NCBI GenBank assembly: GCA_951804985.1
Contig: OX638131.1
Location: 53,937,078 to 54,001,077 of the forward strand
DNA length: 64,000 nt
Direction: 5' to 3'
Source: Dryomyza anilis
Lineage: Eukaryota > Arthropoda > Insecta > Diptera > Dryomyzidae
The position numbers and the translations under genes are program-made. Shown here piece by piece: positions 50,861 through 62,409 of the stretch (position 1 is its first letter; every line of letters begins with the position of its first letter). Under the pieces are notes generated by a model, which had not been told where the DNA came from, made no database searches, and saw nothing but the letters and a program-made list of their open reading frames with translations.

Positions 50861-53800
50861 TTGAATTTTGAGACGTGATTTCTCAAGAGCCCTTCCGCCG
50901 ATTATAATGATTTATAATGGAATTAAAAGGGCAAAAATAGATTACAAAATGTGACAACTTTGAGCATTTTAATTTTGAGACGTGATTTCTCAAGTGCCCT
51001 TGCGCCGATTATAATGATTTATATTGTAATTAAAAGAGCAAAAATAGATTACAAAATGTGCCAAATGTGCATTTTAATTTTGAGACGTGATTTCTCAAGA
51101 GCCCTTGCGCCGATTATATTGATTTATATTGTAATTAAAAGAGCAAAAATAGATTACAAAATGTTCCAAATGTGAGCATTTGAATTTTGAGACGTGATTT
51201 CTCAAGAGCCCTTCCGCCGATTATAATAAACTAAAAGGGCAAAAATAGATTACAACATGTGCTAACTCTGAGGCCTCTATGAAGTGTATTTACGGAGTTA
51301 TGAGCTTTTTAAGTTTGAGACGTGATTTCTCAAGAACCCCTTGCGCCGATTATAATGATGTATATTGTAATTAAAAGAGCAAAAGTAGATTACAAAATGT
51401 TCCAACTTTGAGCATTTTAATTTTGAGACGTGATTTCTCAAGAGCCCTATATATATTATATTGGAATTAAAAAGGCAAAAATAGATTACAAAATGTGCCA
51501 ACTTTGAGGCCTCTAGACTCGTATTTACGGAGTTATGAGCATTTTAAGTTTGAGACGTGATTTCTCAAGAACACATGCGCCGATTATAATAAACTAAAAT
51601 GGCAAAACGACGTACATTTACGGAGTTATGACATTTTAATTTGAGACGTGATTTCTCAAGAGCCCTTGCGCCGATTATAATGATTTATAATGGAATTAAA
51701 AGGGCAAAACTAGATTACAAAATGTGCCAACTCTGAGGGCTCTACAACGTGTATTTACGAAGTTATAAGCATTTTAAATTTAAGACGTGATTTCTCAAGA
51801 GCCCTTGTGCTGATTATAATGATTTATATTGTAATTAAAAGAGCAAAAATATATTACAAAATGTGCCAACTTTGAGCATTTTAATTTTGAGACTTGATTT
51901 CTCAAGATCCGTTGCGCCGATTATAATGATTTATAATGGAATTAAAAGGGCATAAATAGATTACAAAATGTGCCAACTCTGAGGGCTCTACAACGTGTAT
52001 TTACGAAGTTATAAGCATTTTAAGTTTGAGACGTGATTTCTCAAGAGCACTTGTGCTGATTATAATGATTTATATTGTAATTAAAAGAGCAAAAATATAT
52101 TACAAAATGTGCCAACTTTGAGCATTTTAATTTTGAGACGTGATTTCTCAAGAGCCCTTGCGCCAAACATAGATTACAAAATGTGCCAAGTTTGCGGCCT
52201 CTACGACGCGTATTTACGGAGTTATGATCATTTTAAGTTTGAGACGTGATTTCTCAAGAACCATTGCTCCGAATATAATGATTTATAATGGAATTAAAAG
52301 GCCAAAAATAGATAACAAAATGTGCCAACTGTGAGGGCTCTACAACGTGTATTTACGGAGTTATAAGCATTTTAAGTTTGAGACGTGATTTCTCAAGAGC
52401 ACTTGTGCCGATTATAATGATTTATATTATAATTAAAAGGGCAAAAATACATTACAAAATGTGACAATTTTGAGGCCTCTACGACGCGTATTTACGGAGT
52501 TATGATCATTTTGAGTTTGAGACGTGACTTTTCAGGAACCCTTACTCCGACTATAATGATTTATATTGGAAATAAAAGGGCAAAAATAGATTACAAATTG
52601 TGCCTCTAGACTCGTATTTACGGAGTTATGATGATTTATATTGTAATTAAAAGAGCAAAAATAGATTACAAAATGTGCCAACTTTGACCATTTTAATTTT
52701 GAGAGGTGATTTCTCAAGAGCCCTTGCGCCGATTATAATGATTTATAATGGAATTAAAAGGGCATAAATAGATTACAAAATGTGCCAACTTTGAGCATTT
52801 ATAATAAAATAAAAGGGCAAAAATAGATTACAAAAGCATTTTAATAGATTACAAAAGCATTTTACAATAAGCATTTTAAGTTTGAGACGTGATTTCTCAA
52901 GAGCACTTGTGCCGATTATAATGATTTATATTAAAATTAAAAGGGCAAAAATAGATTACAAAATGTGCCAACTTTGAGGCATCTACGACGTGAATTTACG
53001 GAGTATTTACGCGCATTTACGGAGTTATGAGCATTTTAAGTTTGAGACGTGTTATCTCAAGAACCCTTGCCCCGACTATAAAGATTTATTTATATTGGTA
53101 TTAAAAGGGCAAAAATACATTACAAAATGTGACAACTTTGAGGCCTGTACGACGCGTATTTACGGAGTTATGATCGTTTTAAGTTTGAGACGTGATTCTC
53201 AAGAACCCTTGCTCCGACTATAATGATTTATATTGGAAATAAAAGGGCAAGAATAGATTACAAATTGTGCCTGTAGACTCGTATTTACGGAGTTATGAGC
53301 ATTTTAAGTTTGAGACGTGATTTCTCAAGAACCCATACGCAGATTATAATAAACTAAAAGGGCAAACATAAATTACAAAATATGCCAACTTTGAGACGTG
53401 ATTTCTCAAGAGCACTTGTGCCAATTATCATGATTTATATTATAATTAAAAGAGCAAAAATAGATTACAACATGTGCCAACTTTGAAGCCTCTACGACGT
53501 GTATTTACGGAGTTATGAGCATTCTAAGTTTGAGACGTGATTTCTCCCTTGCGCCGATTATAATAAAATAAAAGGGCAAAAATAGATTACAAAATTTGCC
53601 AAGTTTGCGGCCTCTACGACGCGTATTTACGGAGTTATGAGCATTTTATGTTTGAGACGTGATTTCTCAAGAACCATTGCTCCGAATATAATGATAGATA
53701 TGGAATTAAAAGGCCAAAAATAGATTACAAATTGTGCCCCTCTGAGGCCTCTAGACTCGTATTTACGTAGTTTGAGACGTGATTTCTCAAGAACCCATGC

Positions 53801-54187
53801 GCCGATTATAATAAACTAAAAGGCAAACATACATTACAAAATGTGCCAACTGTGAGGGCTCTACAACGTGTATTTACGGAGTTATAAGCATTTTAAGTTT
53901 GAGACGTGATTAATCAAGAGCACTTGTGCCGATTATAATGATTTATATTATAATTAAAAGGGCAAAAATAGATTACAAAATGTGCCAACTTTGAGGCCAC
54001 TACGACTTGTATTTACGCGTATTTACGGAGTTTCTCAAAAACCCTTGCCCCGACTATAAAGATTTATTTATATTGGTATTAAAAGGGCAAAAATATATTA
54101 CGAAATGTGCCAACTTTGAGGCCTCTACGACGCGTATTTACGGAGTTATGATCATTTTAAGTTTGAGACGTGATTTCTCAAGAACCC
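50652..54187 (+). repeat. 3741-bp tandem duplication, second copy
   Basis: It matches the first copy until 54207, where TAATGATATATATTTG replaces TAATGATTTATATTGTA (50487). It contains the same landmarks in order: the 212-bp short-monomer pair, a CCCTATATATATTATATTGG unit, the 21-bp minisatellite, and the units with doubled GATTTATTTATATTGG. It is among the most recent duplications in the window, judged by identity. Confidence 0.9.
52822..52863 (+). repeat. Minisatellite, 21 bp x 2
   Basis: Same unit as at 49081 in the second copy of the 3.7-kb duplication, with two copies (52822, 52843). This one unit explains the drop in offset from 3741 to 3720 bp. Confidence 0.95.
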
Positions 54188-56979
54188 CTTGTGCGGATTA
54201 TAATGATATATATTTGAATTGAAAGGTCAAAAATAGATTAAAAAATGTGCCAACTCTGAGGCCTCTAGACTCGTATTTACGTAGTTATGAGCATTTTAAG
54301 TTTGAGACGTGATTTCTCAAGAACCCATGACGCCGATTATAATAAACTAAAAGGCAAACATAAATTACAAAATGTGCCAACTGTGAGGGCTCTACAACGT
54401 GTATTTGCGGAGTTATGAGCATTTTAAGTTTGAGACGTGTTATCTCAAGAACCCCTTGCGCGCATTATAATGATATATATTTGAATTAAAAGGGCAAAAA
54501 TAGTTTGAGACGTGATTTCTCAAGAGCACTTGTGCCGATTATCATGATTTATATTATAATTAAAAGAGCAAAAATAGATTACAACATGTGCCAACTTTGA
54601 AGCATCTACGACGTGTATTTACGGAGTATTTACGCGTATTTACGGAGTTATGAGCATTTTAAGTTTGAGACGTGTTATCTCAAGAACCCTTGACCCGACT
54701 ATAAAGATTTATTTATATTGGTATTAAAAGGGCAAAAATACATTACAAAATGTGACAACTTTGAGGCCTCTACGACGCGTATTTACAGAGTTATGATCAT
54801 TTTAAGTTTATGACGTGATTTCTCAAGAACCCCCTGCGCGGATTATAATGATATATATTTGAATTAAAAGGGCAAAAATAGATTAAAAAATGTGCCAACT
54901 TTGAGGCCTCTACGACGTGTATTTACGGAGTAACTTTGAGGCCTCTACGACTTGTATTTACGGAGTATTTACGCGTATTTACGGAGTTATGAGCATTTTA
55001 AGTTTGAGACGTGTTAGCTCAAGAACCCTTGCCCCGACTATAAAGATTTATTTATATTGGTATTAAAAGGGCAAAAATATATTACGAAATGTGACAACTT
55101 TGAGGCCTCTACGACGCGTATTTACGGAGTTATGATCATTTTATGTTTGAGACGTGAATTCTCAAGAACCCCTTGCGCGGATTATATGATATATATTTGA
55201 ATTAAAAGATCAAAAATAGATTAAAAAATGTGCCAACTTTGAGGCCTCTACGACGTGTATTTAAGGAGTATTTACGCGTATTTACGGAGTTATGAGCATA
55301 TTAAGTTTGAGACGTGATTTCTCTAGAACCCTTGCGCCGACTATAATGTTTTATATTGGAAGTAAAATGGCAAAAATAGATTACAAATTTTGCCTCTAGA
55401 CTCGTATTTACGGAGTAATGATGATTTAAATTGTAATTAAAAGAGCAAAAATAGATTACAGCATGTGCCATCTTTGAAGCCTCTACGGAGTTATGGGTAT
55501 TTGATAGTTTGTGACGTGATTTCTCAAGAACCCCTTGCGCGCATTATAATGATATATATTTGAATTAAAAGGGCAAACATAGATTAAAAAATGTGCCAAC
55601 TTTGAGGCCTCTACGACGTGTATTTACGGAGTATTTACGCGTAGTTACAGAGTTATGAGCATATTTAGTTTGAGACGTGATTTCTCTAGAACCCTTGCGC
55701 CGACTATAATGATTTATATTGGAAGTAAAATGGCAAAAAATATATTACAAATTGTGCCTCTAGACTCGTATTTACGGAGTTATGATGATTTAAATTGTAA
55801 TTAAAAGAGCAAAAATAGATTACAGCATGTGCCAACTTTGAAGCCTCTACGACGTATATTTACGGAGTATGAGTATTTGATAGTTTGTGACGTGATTTGT
55901 CAAGAACTCCTTGCGCGGATTATAATGATATATATTTGAATTAAAAGGGCAAACATAAATTACAAAATGTGCAAACAGTGAGGCCTCTACGACGTGTATT
56001 TACGGAGTTATGAGCATATTAAGTTTGAGACGTGATTTCTCCACAACCCTTGCGCCGACTATAATGATTTATATTGGAATTAAAAGGGCAAAAATAGATT
56101 ACAAAAAGTGCCAACTTTGAGGCATCTGCGACGCGTATTTACGGAGTTATGAGCATTTTGAGCTTGAGACGTGATTTCTGAGGAACCCGTTGCGCCAAAA
56201 AGTGATTACAAAATGTGCCATTTTTGAGGCCTCTACGACGCGTATTTACGGATTTATGATCATTTTAAGTTTGAGACGTGATTTCTCAAGAACCATTGCT
56301 CCGAATATAATGATTGATAATGGAATTAAAAGGCCAAAAATAGATTACAAATTGTGCCAACTCTGAGGTCTCTAGACTCGTATTTACGGAGTTAGAAGCA
56401 TTTTAAGTTTGAGACAATTGCTCCGAATATAACGATTTATAATGGAATTAAAAGACCAAAAATAGATTAAAAATTGTTCCAAATCTGAGACCTCTAGACT
56501 CGTATTTATGGAGTTATGAGCATTCTAAGTTTGATTTATATTGTAATTAAAAGAGCAAAAATAGATTACAAAATGTGCCAACTTTGAGGCCTCTACGACG
56601 TGTATTTACGGAGTTATGAGTATTTTATAGTTTGTGACGTGATTTCTCAAGAACCCCTTGCGCCGATTATAATGAATTAAAAGGGCAAAAATAGATTACA
56701 AAATGTGCCAACTTTGAGGCCTCTACGACGTGTGTTTACGGAGTATTTACGAGTATTTAGGGATTTATGAGCATATTCAGTTTGAGACGTGATTTGTCAA
56801 GAACCCCTTGCGCCGATTATAATGATTTATATTAGAATTAAAAGAGCAAAAATATATTACAAAATGTGCCAACTTTGAGCATTTTAAGTTTGCGACGTGA
56901 TTTCTCAAGAGCCCTTCCGCCGATTATAGTAAAATAAAAGGACAACAATAGATTAAAAAGGCAAAAATAGATTACAAAA

Positions 56980-58900
56980 TGTGCCAAGTTTGAGGCCTCT
57001 AGACCGTATTTACGGAGTTGTGAGCATTTTAGGTTTGAGACGTGATTTCAAACATAAATTACAAAATGTGCCAACTGTGAGGACTCTACGACGTGAATTT
57101 ACGGAGTTATGAGCATATTAAGTTTGAGACGTGATTTCTCAAGAGCCTATGCGCCGATTGTAATTAAAAGAGCAAACATATATTACAACATGTGCCAACT
57201 TTGAAGCCTCTACGACGTGTATTTACGGAGTTATGATCATTTTAATTTTGAGACGTGATTTCTCACGAACCCTTGCTCCGACTATAATGAGTTATATTGG
57301 AAATAAAAGGGCAACAATAGATTACAAATTGTGCCTCTAGACTCGTATTTACGGAGTTATGATGATTTAAATTGTAATTAAAAGAGCAAAAATAGATTAC
57401 AGCATGTGCCAACTTTGAAGCCTCTACGACGTATATTTACGGAGTTATGAGTATTTGATAGTTTGTGACGTGATTTCTCAAGAACCCCCTGCGCGGATTA
57501 TAATGATATATATTTGAATTAAAAGGGCAAAATAGATTACAAAATGTGCCAACTTTGAGGCCTCTGTGACGCGTATTTACGGAGTTATGAGCATTTTGAG
57601 CTTGAGACGTGATTTCTGAGGAACCCCTTGCGCCAAAAATTGTTTACAAAATGTGCCAACTTTGAGGCCTCTAGACTCGTATTTACGGAGTTATGAGCAT
57701 ATTAAGTTTGAGACGTGATTTCTCCAGAACCCTTGCGCCGACTATAATATATATTTGAATTAAAAGGGCAAAATAGATTACAAAATGTGCCAACTTTGAG
57801 GCCTCTGTGACGCGTATTTACGGAGTTATATTGGAATTAAAAGGGCAAAAATAGATTACAAAATGTGCCAACATTGAGGCCTCTGTGACGCGTATTTACG
57901 GAGTTATGAGCATATTAAGTTTGAGACGTGATTTCTCTAGAACCCTTGCGCCGATTATAATGATTTATATTGTACTTAAAAGAGCAAAAATAGATTACAA
58001 AATGTGCCAACTTTGAGCATTTTAATTTTTAGACGTGATTTTTCAAGAACCCCTTGCGCCGATTATAATGATTTATATTGTACTTAAAAGAGCAAAAATA
58101 GACTACAAAATGTGCCAACTTTGAGCATTCTAAGTTTGATACGCGATTTCTCAAGAGCCCTTGCGCCGATTATAATGATTTACATTGTAATTAAAAGAGC
58201 AAAAATAGAATACAACATTTGCCAATTTTGAAGCCTCTACGAAGTGTATTTACGGAGTTATGAGTATTTGAAAGTTTGTGACGTGATTTCTCAAGAACCC
58301 CTTGCGCCGATTATAATGAATTAAAAGGGCAAAAATAGATTACAAAATGTGCCAACTTTGAGGCCTCTACGAAGTAGTATTTAGGGATGTATGAGCATTT
58401 TAAGTTTGAGACGTGATTTCGCAAGAACCCCTTGCGCCGATTATAATGATTTATATTGGAATTAAAAGAGCAAAAATAGATTACAACATGTGCCAACTTT
58501 GAAGCCTCTACGACGTGAATTTACGGAGTTATGAGCATATTAAGTTTGAGACGTAATTTCTCAAGAACCCTTGCGCCGACTATAATGATTTATATTGGAA
58601 TTAAAAAGGCAAAAATAGATTACAAAATGTGCCAAATTTGAGGCCTCTAGACCGTATTTACGGAGTTGTGAGAATTTTAGGTTTGAGACGTGATTTCTCA
58701 AGAACACATGCGCCGATTATAATAAACTAAAAGAGCAAACATAAATTACAAAATGTGCCAACTGTGAGGACTCTACGACGTGAATTTACGGAGTTATGAG
58801 CATATTAAGTTTGAGACGTGATTTCTCAAGAGCCTATGCGCCGATTGTAATTAAAAGAGCAAACATAGATTACAACATGTGCCAACTTTGAAGCCTCTAC
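56980..58900 (+). repeat. Pair of related segments 1.65-1.69 kb apart
   Basis: AGACCGTATTTACGGAGTTG lies at 57001 and 58649 (offset 1648). After a 39-bp loss in the first copy (TGATTTCAAACATAAATT) the offset is 1687 (CCAACTGTGAGGACTC at 57071 and 58758). AGAGCCTATGCGCCGATTG is shared only by these two segments, as far as I could see. Confidence 0.8.
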
Positions 58901-59804
58901 GACGTGTATTTACGGAGTTATGAGTATTTGATAGTTTGTGACGTGATTTCTTAAGAACCCCTTGCGCCGATTATAATGATATATATTTGAATTAAAAGGG
59001 CAAAAATAGATTACATAATGTGCCAACTTTGAGGCCTCTACGACGTATATTTACGGAGTATTTACGCGTATTTACGGAGTTATGAGCATTTTAAGTTTGA
59101 GACGTGATTTCTCTAGAACCCTTGCTACGAATATAACTATTTATAATGGAATTAAAAGGCCAAAAATAGATTACAAATTGTTCCAAATCTGAGACCTCTA
59201 GACTCGTATTTACGGAGTTATGAGTATTCTAAGTTTGATTATAATGATTTACATTGTAATTAAAAGAGCAAAAATAGAGTACAACATTTGCCAACTTTGA
59301 AGCCTCTACGACGTGTATTTACGGAGTTATTAGTATTTGAAAGTTTGTGACGTGATTTCTCAAGAACCCCTTGCGCCGATTATAATGAATTAAAAGGGCA
59401 AAAATAGATTACAAAATGTGCCAACTTTGAGGACTCTACGACGTGTGTTTACGGAGTATTTACGCGTATTTACGGATTTATGAGCATATTAAGTTAGAGA
59501 CGTGATTTCCCTAAAACCCTTGCGCCGACTATAATGATTTATATTGGAATTAAAAGAGCAAAAATATATTAAAAAATGTGCCAACTTTGAGCATTTTAAG
59601 TTTGAGACGTGATTTCTCAAGAGCCCTTCCGCAGATTATAATAAACTAAAAGGGCAAAAATAGATTACAAAATGTGCCAACTTTGAGGCCTCTACGACGT
59701 GTATTTACGGAGTTATGAGCATTTTAAGTTTGAGACGTGTTATCTCAAGAACCCTTGCGCCGATTATAATGATTTATATTGTAATTAAAAGAGCAAAAAT
59801 AGAT

Positions 59805-60690
59805 TACAGAATGTGCCAACTTTGAGGCCCCTAGACTCGTATTTACGGAGTTATGAGCATTTTAAGTTTGAGACGTGATTTCTCAAGAACACATGCGCCG
59901 ATTATAATAAACTAAAACGGCAAACATGAATTACAAAATGTGCCAACTGAGAGGCCTCTACTACGTGTATTTACGGAGTTATGAGCATATTAAGTTTGAG
60001 ACGTGATTTCTCAAGAACCCTTGCGTCGATTATAATGATTTATATTGTAATTAAAAGAGCAAAAATAGATAACAACAAGTGCCAACTTTGAAGCCTCTAC
60101 GACTTGTATTTACGGAGTTATGAGTATTTGATAGTTTGTGACGTGATTTCTCAAGAACCCCTTGCGCCGATTATAATGATTTATATTGGAATTAAAAGGG
60201 CAAAAATAGATTACAGAATGTGTCAACTTTGAGGCCTCTACGACGTGTATTTACGGTGTTATGAGCATAATAAGTTTGACACGTGATTTCTCAAGAGCCC
60301 TTGCGCCGATTATAATGATTTATATTGTAATTAAAAGAGCAAAAATAGATTACAACATGTGCCAACTTTGAAGCCTCTACGACTTGTATTTACGGAGTTA
60401 TGAGTATTTGATAGTTTGTGACGTGATTTCTCAAGAATCCCTTGCGCCGATTATAATGATTTATATTGGAATTAAAAGGGCAAAAATAGATTACAGAATG
60501 TGCCAACTTTGATGCCCCTAGACTCGTATTTACGGAGTTATGAGCATTTTAAGTTTGAGACGTGATTTCTCAAGAACACATGCGCCGATTATAATAAACT
60601 AAAACGGCAAACATGAATTACAAAATGTGCCAACTGAGAGGCCTCTACTACGTGTATTTACGGAGTTATGAGCATTTTAAGTTTGAGACG
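59805..60690 (+). repeat. Overlapping local duplications (687 and 280 bp)
   Basis: GCCCCTAGACTCGTATTTAC with ACTAAAACGGCAAACATG and CAACTGAGAGGCCTCTACTA occurs twice, at offset 687 (59821 and 60508). In between, GCCAACTTTGAAGCCTCTAC followed by GACTTG occurs at 60081 and 60361, offset 280, about two monomers. Confidence 0.8.
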
Positions 60691-62409
60691 TGATTTCTCA
60701 AGAGCCCTTATTATATTATTATATTGATTTATATTGTAATTAAAAGAGCAAAAATAGATTACAAAATGTATTTACGGAGTTATGAGCATTTTAAGTTTAA
60801 AACGTGATTTCTCAAGAACACATGCGCCGATTATAATGATTTATAATGAAAAAATTAAAAGGGCAAAACTAGATTACAAAATGTGCCAACTTTGAGCATA
60901 ATAAGTTTGACACGTGATTTCTCAAGAGCCCTTGCGCCGATTATAATGATTTATATTGGAATTAAAAGGCCAAAAATAGATTACAAATTGTGCCAACTTT
61001 GAGGCCTCTACGACGTGTATTTACGGAGTTATGAGCATATTAAGTTTGAGACGTGATTTCTCAAGAGCCCTTGCGCCGATTATAATGATTTATATTGCAA
61101 TTAAAAGAGCAAAATTAGATTACAAAATATGCCAACTTTGAGGCCACGGAGTTATGAGCATATTAAGTTTTAGACGATCATTTTAAGTTTGAGACGTGAT
61201 TTCTCAAGAACCAATGCGCCGATTATAATAAACTAAAAGGGCAAACATGAATTACAAAATGTGCCAACTGTGAGGGCTATTTTAAGTTTGAGACGTGATT
61301 TCTCCAGAACCCTTGCTCCGAATATAATGATAATAGGGCAAAAATAGATTACAAAATGAGCCAACTTTGTGGCCTCTACGACGTGTATTTACGGAGTTAT
61401 GAGCATTTTAAGTTTGAGACGTGATTTCTCAAGAAGCCCTTGCGCCGATTATAATGATTGTAATTAAAAGAGCAAAAATAGATTACAAAATGTGCCAAAT
61501 TTGAGACGTGATTTCTCTAGAACCATTGCGCCGACTATAATGATTTATATTGGATTTGGATTTATATTGGAAGAGCAAAAATAGATTACAAAATGTTTGC
61601 GGCCTCTACGACGCATATTTACGGAGTTATGATCATTTTAAGTTTGTGACGTGTTTTCTCAAGACCCATTGCCGAATATAATGATGTAATTAAAAGAGCA
61701 AAAATAGATTGTAAAATGTGCCAACTTTGAGCATTTTAATTTTGAGACGAAATTTCTCAAGAGACTTTGCGCCGATTATAATAAACTAATAGGGCAAAAA
61801 TAGATTACAAAATGTGACAACTTTGAGGCCTCTACGACGTGTATTTACGGAGTTATGAGCATTTTAAGTTTGAGACGTGATTTCTCAAGAACCCCTCGCG
61901 CCGATTATAATGATTTATATTGTAATTAAAAGAGCAAAAATAGATTACAAAATGTGCCAACTTTGAGCATTTTAATTTTGAGACGTGAGTTCTCAAGAGC
62001 CCTTGTGCCGATTATAATAAATTAAAAGGGCAAAAATAGATTACAAAATGTGCCAAGTTTGCGGCCTCTACGACGCGTATTTACGGAGTTATGAGAATTT
62101 TAAGTTTGCGACGTGATTTCTAAGAACCCTTGCTCCGAATATAATGATAATAGGGCAAAAATAGAATACAAAATGTGCCAACTTTGAGCATATTAATTTT
62201 GAGACGAAATTTCTCAAGAGACTTTGCGCCGATTATAATAAACTAATAGGGCAAAAATAGATTACAAAATGTGATAACTTTGAGGCCTCTACGACGCGTA
62301 TTTACGGAGTTATGATCATTTTAACTTTGAGACGTGATTTCTCAAGAGCCATTGCCAAATATAATGATTGATAAAGGAATTAAAAGGCCAAAAATAGATT
62401 ACAAATTGT

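Noticed and set aside
50951..51175. 74-codon frame built from two short monomers
   Set aside because: The combined 105+107-bp pair allows the frame to stay open by chance; the same frame is at 47210-47434 in the duplicate. The peptide is the monomer repeated twice.
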